From assembly GCA_019753285.1 (NCBI GenBank), contig JAIELD010000043.1, positions 1 to 64,000 on the forward strand: a DNA stretch of 64,000 nucleotides. The letters are read 5' to 3'. Positions within the stretch are counted from its first letter, which is position 1; each line of letters opens with the position of its first letter. Origin of the DNA: Beijerinckiaceae bacterium (lineage in GTDB: Bacteria; Pseudomonadota; Alphaproteobacteria; Rhizobiales; Beijerinckiaceae). The notes beneath the pieces are model-generated. The model did not search any database. It saw nothing but the letters and a program-made list of their open reading frames with translations, and had not been told where the DNA came from. Of the stretch, positions 1 to 9,339 are shown piece after piece. Made by a program: the position numbers and the translations under genes.

Positions 1-417
1 GGCGAGCATGGCAATCACCGCTTCGGGAATCATCGGCATGTAGATGAGCACACGGTCGCCGGCCTCGACGCCGCGCTCCTTCAAGACCTGCGCGAAGATC
101 GCCACCTCGTCGGTCAGTTCCGCATAGCTGATGCTGCGTTTCAGCCCGGCGACAGGTGAATCATAGAGGATGGCGGCCTGCGCGCCGCGCCCGTCCCGCA
201 CCTGCCGGTCCAGGCAGTTGAACGCCGTGTTGCACACACCGTCCGTGAACCAGCGGCCATAGATACCAGCATCCGGATCGAATATGGTTTGCGGCGGCTC
301 GATCCAGTCGATCGCCGTCGCCGCGTCGCGCCAGAAGGCGACGGGATCACGCCGCCATGCATCGTAGACGCGGTGATATTCGCTTGCGCCATTCAACGAC
401 AAGGCCGTCTGATCCAT
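1..417 (-). CDS. prpE: Propionyl-CoA synthetase PrpE, N-terminal part (runs off window start)
   Basis: Acyl-CoA synthetase of the AMP-forming acetyl-/propionyl-CoA synthetase family; it would activate propionate to propionyl-CoA in the cytoplasm. Only the first 139 residues lie in the window. They contain the family's N-terminal ACAS region (VYDAWRRDPVAFW, then an IDW motif), a RWFTDGVCNTAFNCLDR segment and the start of the AMP-binding domain (AILYDSPVAG, GDRVLIYMPMIPEAVIAML). The RWF/NTxxNxLDR and YDSPVxGxKR wording is closer to PrpE than to Acs. The start is the ATG after which MDQTALSLNG is read. It lies 83 bp downstream of a LuxR-type gene on the same strand, and near a PccR-like propionate regulator, which supports the propionate assignment. 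The C-terminal catalytic lysine region is outside the window. Confidence 0.85.
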   Translation of the reverse strand, partial: MDQTALSLNGASEYHRVYDAWRRDPVAFWRDAATAIDWIEPPQTIFDPDAGIYGRWFTDGVCNTAFNCLDRQVRDGRGAQAAILYDSPVAGLKRSISYAELTDEVAIFAQVLKERGVEAGDRVLIYMPMIPEAVIAMLA

Positions 418-500
418 CTGTTTCCGCCCGATTTCAAGGTGTTTTCATCATTATGGCAGGCTGGGCGGGCGATGCAAACCGGCCGCCCTCCCGCACGGTC

Positions 501-1217
501 TCAGGCCGCATCGGGGAGGCGGTCCTGGCGCTGGCCGATCATCAGCCGCGTGAACAGGATCGCCGCCTCCGAGCGGCGCTGCACGCCGAGCTTGCGGAAG
601 ATTTCGGAGACATGCGACTTCACTGTCGCCTCGCCGATCGAGCAGCGATAGGCGATCTGCTTGTTGAGCAGCCCCTGCCCGATCAGTTCGAGCACGCGGA
701 ACTGCATGGCCGTCAGCCGGTCGACGCCGGCCGCAGGGTGCGGGTGCGGCCGTGCGGGCGTCGCGCCGGACGGCTCCAGGGCAAGCTGCCCGATGAGGGC
801 CTCGACGGCATCGATGAAGGCGGCTTCGTCGCACTCCCGCGTCAGCATCCGCACGGAGCGGGGAAGTGCGGACGAGGCCATTGCGGGATCGGCATCGAGC
901 AGCAGCACGCCGCCATGGTGGCCGGGCGCCGGCATCGGGCCGCTATCGGCGGAGACGATCAGGATCTGCCTCGAGCTGCACGAAACCTCGTCAAGACCGG
1001 CAGCTTCCACGATCCGCGCCGAGATGCGCGATGCTGCCAAGATCGCGACGAGCCCGGCGCGGCTGAGCGGACGCGCCTCCACCACGACGATCGACACCTC
1101 TGGCACGGCTTCCGCAAACCGCTCTTCGCGGGGCCGGATATGAGCCGATGGAAACGGTTGAACCGTCCAGTTCTTCGCTTTGCCCACGCGACCCTCCCGA
1201 AGCCCGATTGCGATCAT
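501..1217 (-). CDS. LuxR-family transcriptional regulator with degenerate receiver domain
   Basis: A 238-residue protein (from the chosen ATG, MIAIGLREG) with a C-terminal LuxR/NarL helix-turn-helix (LTAMQFRVLELIGQGLLNKQ, then ATVKSHVSEIFRKLGV). The N-terminal 130 residues have the size and alternating hydrophobic pattern of a response-regulator receiver (VSIVVVEARPLSRAGLVAIL), but the acidic pocket and phospho-acceptor aspartate of a normal NarL receiver are not recognisable. The ORF is open to 1298, but that longer start would leave 11 bp before the divergent PccR gene, so an internal start at 1217, or a GTG further in, is more likely. It sits directly upstream of prpE on the same strand and may be co-transcribed with it. 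The signal it responds to is unknown. Confidence 0.75.
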   Translation of the reverse strand: MIAIGLREGRVGKAKNWTVQPFPSAHIRPREERFAEAVPEVSIVVVEARPLSRAGLVAILAASRISARIVEAAGLDEVSCSSRQILIVSADSGPMPAPGHHGGVLLLDADPAMASSALPRSVRMLTRECDEAAFIDAVEALIGQLALEPSGATPARPHPHPAAGVDRLTAMQFRVLELIGQGLLNKQIAYRCSIGEATVKSHVSEIFRKLGVQRRSEAAILFTRLMIGQRQDRLPDAA

Positions 1218-1274
1218 TCGCTTGCCCGGAGCCTTGCGCAAAAGGTGATTTTGGATCAACGTCGAAGTGGCGTT

Positions 1275-1299
1275 TTTGCAAAGTTCACATGTTAGCAAG
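1275..1299. promoter_or_regulatory. Candidate PccR/RamB-type operator with TTTGCAAA half-site
   Basis: The short gap between the divergent regulators contains a perfect TTTGCAAA (1275-1282) and, 17 bp further on, a degraded TTAGCAAG copy. From memory, TTTGCAAA half-sites are the recognition element of the RamB/PccR class of short-chain fatty acyl-CoA regulators. The second copy is imperfect and the spacing is my own reading, so this is a candidate autoregulatory operator only. Confidence 0.45.
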
Positions 1300-1309
1300 T
1301 TAACAGATC

Positions 1310-2734
1310 ATGGTTCCACGCAAGCTTTATGCTGGGGCGGTCGTCCGGCGGCTGCGCGAGACGCGGCTCCTCACCCAGGCCCAGCTTGCTGAGAAGCTTG
1401 GCCTTTCGACAGCCTATCTCAGCCAGATCGAAAACAACCAGCGGCCGCTGACCGCACAGATCCTGATCGGTCTCTCGGCCGAGCTTCAGGTGAGCGTCTC
1501 GGTCTTTTCCGCCGAGGACCCCGACAGGCTGACCTCGGACCTGCGCGAAATCCTCGCCGATCCGATGTTCCGCGCGCGCGACGTCGGCCTCGGCGACATC
1601 AAGTCGGCGGCTGTCGCCTCGCCCTGGCTGGCGCGCACCCTCATCGACCTGCACGCTTCCTATCGCCGGCTGAACGACAGGCTGCAGATCATCGACGAAA
1701 ACCTGTCGACCGGACGCGGCGAAAGCGACGCAACCGTGCCGCTTCCCTTCGAGGAGGTGCGCAACTTCTTCCACTACACGAACAATTACATCGATCCGCT
1801 CGACCGCGCGGCGGAGGCGCTTGCGGCTGAAATCCGCCCGGCGCAGGCTGGCGATGCCTGGCGAAGCCTTGGCGATTATCTCGTCGAACGCCATGGCGTG
1901 CGCATCCGTGACGGCGCTGAGAACGCCGACATCCTGCGGAGCTATGACGAAACCTCGCGCGTCCTCACCATCGATCCGGCGGTTGACGGGCCGACGCGGT
2001 GCTTCATCATCGCCTATCAGATCGGCCTGATGGAGCAGCAGGGCGTGATCGACGAGGTGATCGCGGAGGCGCGCTTCCAGAGCGAGGAGGGAGCCAGCAT
2101 CTGCCGCATCGCCCTCGCAAACTACTTCGCAGCCGCTCTGATTATGCCTTACGGAGCCTTTCTTGCGGCGGCACGCAGCACGCGGCACGATCTCGAGCGG
2201 ATGAGCCGGCTCTTCGGCGCGAGCCTCGAACAGATCGGCCACCGGCTCTCCACACTGCAGCGGCCCGGCGACAAGGGCATTCCGCTCTATTTCGTCAAGG
2301 TCGACCGCGCCGGCAACATCATCAAGCGCCACAGCGCGACGCGCTTCCATTTCGCCCGCTTCGGCGGTGCATGCCCGCTCTGGAACGTGCATGAGGCGTT
2401 CGAACTGCCGGATAGGCTGATCGTGCAGCACGCCGCGATGCCGGACGGCACGCGCTATCTCTGCATCGCCAAATGCATCGTCAAGCCCGGCGGCCGGCAC
2501 GGCGGCCCGTCGCGCCGCTACGCGATCGGCGTAGGCTGCGAGGTCGGCCATGCGGAGCATTTCGTCTATGCGGACGGGATCGATCTCAAGGCTTCGGCCA
2601 ATCCGGCCGAAATCGGCGTCAGTTGCAGGATCTGCGAGCGCCCGAAATGCCCGCAGCGCGCCCTGCCGCCGCTCGACCGCGCGCTCGTGATGAACCGCAA
2701 CCAGCGCGGCATCCTGCCCTACCACATCGTCTAG
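1310..2734 (+). CDS. pccR: PccR/MccR-type short-chain fatty acyl-CoA transcriptional regulator
   Basis: A 474-residue XRE-family regulator. Residues 8-65 form a Cro/C1 helix-turn-helix (LRETRLLTQAQLAEKLGLST, AYLSQIENNQRPL). The long middle contains an IrrE/ImmA-like peptidase-fold segment (ICRIALANYFAAALIMPYG), and the C-terminal third is the DUF2083 short-chain fatty acyl-CoA sensing domain, with cysteines in GVSCRICERPKCPQRA. This is the architecture of RamB of actinobacteria and PccR of Rhodobacter, which control acetate/propionate assimilation. Its neighbour prpE fits that role. The ATG at 1310 follows the putative operator almost directly with no Shine-Dalgarno sequence, so the mRNA may be leaderless or nearly so. 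Family assignment is strong; the exact target genes are inferred. Confidence 0.85.
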   Translation: MVPRKLYAGAVVRRLRETRLLTQAQLAEKLGLSTAYLSQIENNQRPLTAQILIGLSAELQVSVSVFSAEDPDRLTSDLREILADPMFRARDVGLGDIKSAAVASPWLARTLIDLHASYRRLNDRLQIIDENLSTGRGESDATVPLPFEEVRNFFHYTNNYIDPLDRAAEALAAEIRPAQAGDAWRSLGDYLVERHGVRIRDGAENADILRSYDETSRVLTIDPAVDGPTRCFIIAYQIGLMEQQGVIDEVIAEARFQSEEGASICRIALANYFAAALIMPYGAFLAAARSTRHDLERMSRLFGASLEQIGHRLSTLQRPGDKGIPLYFVKVDRAGNIIKRHSATRFHFARFGGACPLWNVHEAFELPDRLIVQHAAMPDGTRYLCIAKCIVKPGGRHGGPSRRYAIGVGCEVGHAEHFVYADGIDLKASANPAEIGVSCRICERPKCPQRALPPLDRALVMNRNQRGILPYHIV

Positions 2735-2735
2735 C

Positions 2736-2751
2736 GGCGGCACGCGCCGCC
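2736..2751 (+). terminator. GC hairpin directly after pccR
   Basis: GGCGGC-ACGC-GCCGCC forms a perfect 6-bp stem with a 4-nt loop, one base after the pccR stop codon. There is only a short TT behind it, so it could be a weak intrinsic terminator or simply an mRNA 3' end stabiliser. Confidence 0.4.
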
Positions 2752-2927
2752 TTCGACGCAAAGATGGGCTTGGATAAGCCTCAAGGAGCGTTGACGCGGC
2801 ATTGAAGCGCTGTCTAACCTGATACGCATAAGGCTCTGGCCGTGCATCAGAAGCCGCGTTCGGAGCGAAACCAATCGGCGGCCTGACGAACACGGTTCCG
2901 GAAAAAGGTCTCGAGACAGGACTGCTC

Positions 2928-3239
2928 ATGGTCAGCACGCCAGGCCTCTCCTCCGCGCCCGCGAGCGACCTTTCGGCGGCGATCGCATCCTTGAGCAGCG
3001 CCGTCAGCGCGCTAGAGGCCGCAAGCGCACGGCGCGCGAGCCGCAGCGAACAAACCGGCGACATGGAGACGGAACTGGCGTTGATGCGCGATGATCGGGC
3101 GAGGCTCGCTGCAGAACTCGATGCTGCGGTGGCGCGGGCCAACACGCTCGACACGGTGCGAAACGACGTGTCCGCGAGGCTCGAAAAGGCGATCGTCACC
3201 ATAAGAACCATTTTGGCCAGAGATTCAGCCAAGGAATAG
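2928..3239 (+). CDS. DUF4164 coiled-coil protein
   Basis: A 103-residue cytoplasmic protein with no signal peptide or membrane segment. From about residue 14 it is a continuous heptad-like helix (AAIASLSSAVSALEAASARR, LALMRDDRARLAAELDAAVA), as in the DUF4164 family of alphaproteobacteria. The ATG is preceded by AGGA at a good distance. It lies 23 bp upstream of zapA and is almost certainly co-transcribed with it. That constant pairing with zapA suggests a role around the Z ring, possibly like ZapB-type coiled coils, but this is inference from position only. Confidence 0.8.
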   Translation: MVSTPGLSSAPASDLSAAIASLSSAVSALEAASARRASRSEQTGDMETELALMRDDRARLAAELDAAVARANTLDTVRNDVSARLEKAIVTIRTILARDSAKE

Positions 3240-3262
3240 AAGGCTGCGGGGCGACGGGGAGC

Positions 3263-3613
3263 ATGGCGCAGGTTCAGGTCAATATCGACGGCAAGCTCTA
3301 CCGCATGGCCTGCGACGACGGCCAGGAGGACCATCTGCGGGCGTTGGCCGACAAGCTCAACGGCAAGGTCAGCGACATGAAAGTCGCTTTCGGCGAGATC
3401 GGCGACATGCGCCTCACCGTCATGGCCGCCATCACGATCGCCGACGAATTGTCCGAGGCGCATCAGCGCATGGCCCATATGGAGAGCGAGATCGCCCGGC
3501 TGACGGCGGCGCGCGAGCATGTCGAAACACATCTCTCGAGCAAGGAGGCGGACGCCGCCAGGGCCATCTCCCTCCTCGCCGAGAAGATCGAGCGCATCGC
3601 CAAAGCGCTCTGA
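3263..3613 (+). CDS. zapA: Cell division protein ZapA
   Basis: A 116-residue ZapA-family protein, which binds and bundles FtsZ filaments at midcell. The N-terminal beta-rich head (VQVNIDGKLYRMACDDGQED, HLRALADKLNGKV) is followed by the typical long C-terminal coiled coil (MRLTVMAAITIADELSEAHQ, ending in LLAEKIERIAKAL). Length matches the family. GGGGAG sits just before the ATG. It is followed by 6S RNA and 5-formyltetrahydrofolate cyclo-ligase, the widely conserved zapA-ssrS-ygfA order, which reinforces the call. Confidence 0.93.
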   Translation: MAQVQVNIDGKLYRMACDDGQEDHLRALADKLNGKVSDMKVAFGEIGDMRLTVMAAITIADELSEAHQRMAHMESEIARLTAAREHVETHLSSKEADAARAISLLAEKIERIAKAL

Positions 3614-3680
3614 CGCAGGCTCAGGCGGAATCTCAGCCACCTCTCTAGCCTTATTCCGGCAAAGCACTTACATCTGGCGA

Positions 3681-3838
3681 TGCGGGGCTGCGCGGTTCGT
3701 TTGGATACGTATTCCCCGGGCCTTATCGACCACCAGGGAGCTGTCCCTGCCTGGGTTCCTGGACCCGGGCACATGGCGCCCACCTACTTAGTAGGTTTCG
3801 TGGGATCGATTGTCCGACGGCCTATGGTGGCTCCGCAC
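3681..3838 (+). ncRNA. ssrS: 6S RNA (RNA polymerase-binding regulatory RNA)
   Basis: The 235-bp gap between zapA and the 5-FCL gene has no ORF but can fold as a long rod. The ends pair as a closing stem (TGCGGGGCT with GGCTCCGCA, allowing two G-U pairs), the right side is followed by CACTTTTTTG, and the interior holds the usual runs of short complementary blocks around TTCCCCGGGCC and GGACCCGGGCAC. The span of about 158 nt is normal for 6S RNA, which mimics an open promoter and sequesters housekeeping RNA polymerase in stationary phase. The zapA-ssrS-ygfA location is the classical one. Exact ends are estimates from the pairing. Confidence 0.85.
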
Positions 3839-3878
3839 TTTTTGATGTGTGTATGAAACGATGAACGGCCGGAGAGCC

Positions 3879-4445
3879 ATGCTGGACAAGGCGACGATCC
3901 GGACTTCCATCCTCGAGCGACGGGACGGCAAGAGCGAGGCCTGGCGCGAGGCGGGCTCCGAAAGGCTCGCGAGCTATGCGGCCAGCATCATCCCCATGCT
4001 GCCCTCAGGTCCGGTCGCAGGCTACTGGCCGTTCGGCTCCGAGGCCGATCCGCGCCCGCTGATGCAGGCGATCGCCGCGCATGGCTTCCAGCTCTGCCTG
4101 CCCGTCATCAAGCATCCGGAGATCTTCTACCGACGCTTCGCCTTCGGCGACGAGATGGCGGATGCCGGCTGGGGCACGCGCGGCCCCTTGCCCGGCGCGC
4201 CGGAGGTGCGGCCAGGCACCCTGCTCGTGCCGCTCGTGGCGGTCGACGGCAAGGGTGGCCGCATAGGCTGGGGCAAGGGACACTACGATCGCTCTATAGC
4301 GCGCCTGATGGGCGATGGCGGCTTCCTGTTGACGATCGGCATCGCCTTCGCCTTCCAGCAGGTCGATCACGTCCCGGTCGAAGCGCACGACAGGCAGCTC
4401 GATCACGTGCTGACCGACGAAGGGTTGATTGCTGCGGCAAGATGA
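3879..4445 (+). CDS. 5-formyltetrahydrofolate cyclo-ligase
   Basis: An enzyme of 188 residues from the chosen start. It converts 5-formyl-THF to 5,10-methenyl-THF using ATP, rescuing folate that has become trapped. Recognisable features are the N-terminal RTSILERR region, GYWPFGSEADPRPLMQAI, the ATP/folate loop LLVPLVAVDGKGGRIGWGKG and the following HYDR. Earlier in-frame starts exist (GTG 3849, ATG 3861), but the ATG at 3879 is the one preceded by GGAG. Its position downstream of 6S RNA suggests read-through co-expression as in other proteobacteria. Commonly annotated ygfA or fau. Confidence 0.9.
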   Translation: MLDKATIRTSILERRDGKSEAWREAGSERLASYAASIIPMLPSGPVAGYWPFGSEADPRPLMQAIAAHGFQLCLPVIKHPEIFYRRFAFGDEMADAGWGTRGPLPGAPEVRPGTLLVPLVAVDGKGGRIGWGKGHYDRSIARLMGDGGFLLTIGIAFAFQQVDHVPVEAHDRQLDHVLTDEGLIAAAR

Positions 4446-4506
4446 TCTTTGTGGTCGCGGCAGCTTCCATCCGAACGTCAACGCCAGCAGCTTCAAGGTC
4501 CGCCCC

Positions 4507-5328
4507 ATGCGCATTCTCTTCCTCGGCGACATCGTCGGCAGGCCCGGGCGCGAAGCCTTCATCCGCGAGGTTCCCGCGCTGCGCGAGCGCTGGAACTTGG
4601 ATTGCGTCATCGTCAACGCCGAAAACTCCGCCGGCGGCTTCGGCATCACGGAAGTGATCTACCACGAGCTCGTCGATGCGGGCGCGGACGCCATCACGCT
4701 CGGCAACCATTCGTGGGACCAGCGCGAGGCACTCGTCTTCATCGAGCGCGCTGAACGCCTGATCCGCCCGCTCAATTTTCCGCGCGGCACGCCGGGGCGC
4801 GGCGCGGCCATGGTCGAGACGCGCGGCGGCCAGCATGTGCTCGTCGTCAACGCCATGGGGCGGCTCTATATGGACGCGATCGACGACCCCTTCACCGCGC
4901 TGGAGCGCGAGGTTGCCGCCTGCAAGCTCGGCGAGGCGGCCGACGCCATCGTGATCGACTTCCACGCCGAGGCGACCAGCGAGAAGCAGGCGATCGGCCG
5001 CATGCTGGACGGACGCGTCAGCCTCGTCGTCGGCACGCACACCCATGCGCCGACCGCCGACCACCAGATCTTTGCCGGCGGCACGGCCTATCAGTCTGAT
5101 GCCGGCATGAGCGGCAATTACGATTCCATCCTCGGCATGGACAAGCAGGAGCCGATCCGCCGCTGGATCGAGAAGACACCGGGCTCGCGCATGGAGGTGG
5201 CGGAGGGCCCGGCCACGCTGTGCGGCCTCGCTGTCGAGACCGATGACAGGACCGGGCTTGCCAAGCGGATCGCGCCGGTCAGGATCGGCGGCGTGCTGTC
5301 GGAAGCGCGTCCGGCCATGTGGGAGTGA
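4507..5328 (+). CDS. YmdB-family metallophosphoesterase (TIGR00282)
   Basis: A 273-residue cytoplasmic phosphoesterase of the YmdB type, which hydrolyses 2',3'-cyclic nucleotides in characterised members. The metal site motifs are all visible: FLGDIVGRPGRE at the N-terminus, NAENSAGG, GNHSWDQRE, DFHAEATSEKQA and GTHTHAPTAD. The ORF is open from 4429, but homology begins at MRILFLGDIVG, so the ATG at 4507 is used. It lies 61 bp after the 5-FCL gene and is probably in the same transcription unit. The biological substrate in alphaproteobacteria is not established. Confidence 0.88.
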   Translation: MRILFLGDIVGRPGREAFIREVPALRERWNLDCVIVNAENSAGGFGITEVIYHELVDAGADAITLGNHSWDQREALVFIERAERLIRPLNFPRGTPGRGAAMVETRGGQHVLVVNAMGRLYMDAIDDPFTALEREVAACKLGEAADAIVIDFHAEATSEKQAIGRMLDGRVSLVVGTHTHAPTADHQIFAGGTAYQSDAGMSGNYDSILGMDKQEPIRRWIEKTPGSRMEVAEGPATLCGLAVETDDRTGLAKRIAPVRIGGVLSEARPAMWE

Positions 5329-5413
5329 GCATCGCGCAATGACGGTTGAAACAAACGGCCTTCGCCTGTAATCACAGCGTTTTCCATCAAACATAAGCAG
5401 ATCGAGTAAAACC

Positions 5414-6163
5414 GTGGCCGGTCATTCCCAATTCAAGAACATCATGCACCGCAAGGGCAAGCAGGATAAGATGCGCGCCAAGCTCTTCTCCAAATTGGCC
5501 CGCGAGATCACGGTTGCGGCCAAGGCCGGGACGCCAGACCCCGCCATGAACGCGAAGCTTCGGCTCGCCATCATCAACGCCCGCGCCGAGAACATGCCGA
5601 AGGACAATATCGAGCGCGCCATCAAGAAGGGCTCGGGACTCGACACCGAGAACTACGATGAGGTGCGCTACGAGGGCTACGGCCCGGGCGGCGTCGCCGT
5701 GATCGTCGAGACGCTGACCGACAACCGCAACCGCACCGCCCCCGCCATCCGCTCCTATTTTACGAAAGCCGGCGGCGCGCTCGGCGAAAGCAACTCGGTC
5801 GCCTTCATGTTCACGCGGCTCGGCGAGATCGTCTATCCGGCGAGCGTCGGCAGCGAGGACAAGGTGTTGGAAGCCGGCATCGAGGCCGGTGCCGACGATG
5901 TGGTGAGCAGCGAGGACGGCCATGTCATCAGCTGCAGCTTCGAGTCGATCGGTGAAGTTTCCAAAGCGCTCGAAACGGCGCTCGGGCCTGCCTCCAGCGT
6001 GAAGATCGTCTGGAAGCCGTCAACCACGACGACGCTCGACGAAGAGAAAGCCGCCTCGATGCTGAAGCTGATCGACACGCTCGAAGAGGATGACGACGTC
6101 CAGAACGTGTTCTCGAACTTCGAAGTCTCGGACGAGGTGATGGCGAAGCTGACGGCGGCCTGA
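5414..6163 (+). CDS. yebC: YebC/PmpR-family regulator (TACO1-like)
   Basis: A 249-residue YebC-family protein. The start is GTG at 5414, giving the invariant N-terminus [17 protein letters not shown]. Other signatures are [23 protein letters not shown], the glycine-rich [14 protein letters not shown] and the acidic C-terminal [14 protein letters not shown]. Members act as transcription regulators or as ribosome-associated factors that relieve proline stalling. In many bacteria yebC precedes ruvC, and here ruvCAB follows after one inserted gene on the other strand. Confidence 0.93.
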   Translation: MAGHSQFKNIMHRKGKQDKMRAKLFSKLAREITVAAKAGTPDPAMNAKLRLAIINARAENMPKDNIERAIKKGSGLDTENYDEVRYEGYGPGGVAVIVETLTDNRNRTAPAIRSYFTKAGGALGESNSVAFMFTRLGEIVYPASVGSEDKVLEAGIEAGADDVVSSEDGHVISCSFESIGEVSKALETALGPASSVKIVWKPSTTTTLDEEKAASMLKLIDTLEEDDDVQNVFSNFEVSDEVMAKLTAA

Positions 6164-6225
6164 GCCCTCCTGTCATTTTTTACGCCCGCAGGGCGAACGG
6201 AAACGACAGCGCCAAGCAGGCAAAA

Positions 6226-6981
6226 TCAACGTAACAGGCTATCCAGCGCGGGTAGGGACAAAACGGCCGCCAGCAGGATCACCGAATAGGCCGCGCGCCT
6301 GAACGTGACCGGGCTCGCCACGCGAAAGCCATGCGTGCCGGCATAGAGCATCGCGCCATAGACCGGCATCATTGCGAGGCCGAGCAGCGCGGTGTTGACG
6401 GTCAGCACGCCATTCCAGGCGAGGATCACGCCGGAGACCACGGTCGAAAGGCCGAAATAGCTCTGCATGTCTGCTCTCATATCGACCGGCCTTTTCGCCT
6501 GGCTCGACAGCCAGAACAGTGCGAGCGGCATGCCGCTCAGACTCGCCATCCCGCCGAACAGCCCTGACAGCGCGCCGACGCCTAAGGTGAGCGGCAGGCC
6601 CGGCTTGCCATGGTAACGCCAGCCGCTCGCCAGAACCGCCACCAGAGCCATGATGGTCAGCGAGATCAACCAGCGCACGACGACCGGATCGACATGGACG
6701 AGCAGCGCGAGGCCGAGCGGAAAGACGAGCGAGGATGCGGCAAGCAGGCTGATGACGCCGCGCCGGTCGGCGGTGCGGAAGGCTTTCCAGCCGAGCAGGA
6801 GCGCGAAAGGCGCGTCGATGACCCAGATCGTCGCCAGCGCCTCCTTGGGCGACAGCACGCTGGAGGCGATCGGCATGAAGATCATCGCGAAGCCGAAGCC
6901 CGTGAACCCGCGCGTCAATCCGCCGATCGCGGCCGCCAGCGCCACGATTGCGCAGATCTCGAAGCTGAAGGACGCAAACAT
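6226..6981 (-). CDS. TauE/SafE-family membrane permease
   Basis: A 251-residue polytopic inner-membrane protein with about eight hydrophobic segments and the internal duplication seen in TauE/SafE sulfite or organosulfur exporters. The N-terminal repeat carries the family's IGGLTRGFTGFGFAMIFMP motif, and a related GALSGLFGGMASLSGMPLAL stands at the start of the second half. The ORF is open to 7062, but the extension [10 protein letters not shown] is not family-like, so the ATG giving MFASFSFEI is used. It lies convergent to yebC and divergent from ruvC, interrupting the usual yebC-ruvC neighbourhood. The substrate cannot be read from the sequence. Confidence 0.82.
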   Translation of the reverse strand: MFASFSFEICAIVALAAAIGGLTRGFTGFGFAMIFMPIASSVLSPKEALATIWVIDAPFALLLGWKAFRTADRRGVISLLAASSLVFPLGLALLVHVDPVVVRWLISLTIMALVAVLASGWRYHGKPGLPLTLGVGALSGLFGGMASLSGMPLALFWLSSQAKRPVDMRADMQSYFGLSTVVSGVILAWNGVLTVNTALLGLAMMPVYGAMLYAGTHGFRVASPVTFRRAAYSVILLAAVLSLPALDSLLR

Positions 6982-7136
6982 GACGGGACCGCAGGAGAGG
7001 ATGCACAAAGTCCTAGAGCATGTGCTCAAGATGCGGCAATGCTTTTTGCTGCTGCCCGCCATCTGCCGCGGCGATGGAGCGGATGCTTGAAGAAAATGCT
7101 CTGGCGCGCCGCGAGCAACGCCGCTACCGACGATGG

Positions 7137-7682
7137 ATGGGAACGCTCACGCGAATCATCGGCATCGATCCCGGCCTCCGGAAGACGGGCTGGGGCATCG
7201 TCGAGAGCGAGGGCAGCCGCCTCAGCTTCATTGCCTGCGGCTCCATCGATCCCGACACCACGCTCGATCTCGCGGCGCGTCTCGCCCGCCTGCATGACGC
7301 CTTGAGCGCCGTGATCCACGACCACCAGCCGGATGAAGCGGCGGTCGAGGAAACCTTCGTCAACAAGGACCCGCGTTCGGCCCTCAAGCTTGGCGCGGCG
7401 CGTGGCGTCGCGCTCGTCGTTCCGGCGCTGGCAGGCCTGCCAGTCGCCGAATATGCCGCCAACAGCGTCAAGAAATGCGTCGTCGGCGCCGGCCATGCCG
7501 ACAAGGCGCAAATCCGCATGATGGTAAAGGTGCTGCTGCCCAAGGCCGAATTCCACACCGACGACGCGGCGGACGCATTGGCAATCGCCATCACCCATGC
7601 GCAGAATAGAGGCGTGCGGACGCTCGAGAGCCGCGCGTCTGGCGGCGTCTACGCGCCAAGCAGGGACACGAAACGCGCGTGA
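7137..7682 (+). CDS. ruvC: Crossover junction endodeoxyribonuclease RuvC
   Basis: A 181-residue Holliday-junction resolvase. It has the four acidic active-site positions of the family: [14 protein letters not shown] near the N-terminus, [17 protein letters not shown] and the C-terminal [12 protein letters not shown]. The ORF is open from 7020, but the ATG giving [13 protein letters not shown] is the only start that fits the usual length. It heads a translationally coupled ruvC-ruvA-ruvB operon: the GTG of ruvA overlaps the ruvC stop by 4 bp. The first 150 bp upstream are probably the promoter region shared divergently with the TauE gene. Confidence 0.95.
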   Translation: MGTLTRIIGIDPGLRKTGWGIVESEGSRLSFIACGSIDPDTTLDLAARLARLHDALSAVIHDHQPDEAAVEETFVNKDPRSALKLGAARGVALVVPALAGLPVAEYAANSVKKCVVGAGHADKAQIRMMVKVLLPKAEFHTDDAADALAIAITHAQNRGVRTLESRASGGVYAPSRDTKRA

Positions 7683-8292
7683 TCGGCAAATTGAAAGGCC
7701 TCGTCGACAGCGTCGGCGACGATTTCGCAATCATCGACGTGCAGGGCGTCGGCTATGTGGTGAACTGCTCGGGCAAGACCCTGTCGGGCCTGCCGGAGAT
7801 CGGCCTCGCCGTCTCGCTCGCCATCGAGACGCAGGTGCGCGAGGACGCGATCCGGCTCTACGGTTTCCGCTCGGACCTCGAGCGCGACTGGTTCCGTATA
7901 CTGCTGACGGTGCAGGGCGTCGGCTCCAAGGTGGCTCTGGCGATCCTGACAGTGCTCGCCCCCGGCGATCTCGCCAACGCCATCGCGTTGCAGGACAAGG
8001 CCTCCGTCGCCCGCGCGCCCGGCGTCGGGCCGAAGCTCGCCGCCCGCATCGTGGCCGAACTCAAGGACAAGACGCCCGCCTACATCAACATCGATGCCGG
8101 CGCCGTGAAGCTTGCCGGCGACGTCATCGAGAAGCGCGCGCCTCAGCCGCTGCAGGACGCCGTCTCGGCGCTGGTCAATCTCGGCTATGGCCAGCCGCAG
8201 GCTTCAGCGGCGGTCGCCGCGGCGGCAAAGGCGCTGGGTGACAATCCCGAAACGGCAGCGCTCATCCGGCGCGGGCTGAAAGAGCTGTCGTC

Positions 8293-8296
<4 letters not shown>
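7679..8296 (+). CDS. ruvA: Holliday junction DNA helicase subunit RuvA
   Basis: A 205-residue RuvA, which tetramerises on Holliday junctions and loads RuvB. Domain I ([35 protein letters not shown]), the tandem helix-hairpin-helix domain II ([35 protein letters not shown]) and the C-terminal RuvB-binding domain III ([20 protein letters not shown]) are all present. The start is GTG within a GTGA overlap with the ruvC stop, and the gene ends in an identical GTGA overlap with ruvB, so the three are translationally coupled. Confidence 0.96.

Positions 8297-9335
<1,039 letters not shown>

Positions 9336-9339
<4 letters not shown>

Noticed and set aside
1292-3667. 791-codon ORF on the minus strand across pccR, DUF4164 and zapA
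   Set aside because: It is antisense to three well-supported genes, has no recognisable domain and is the stop-poor shadow expected from high GC codon use.
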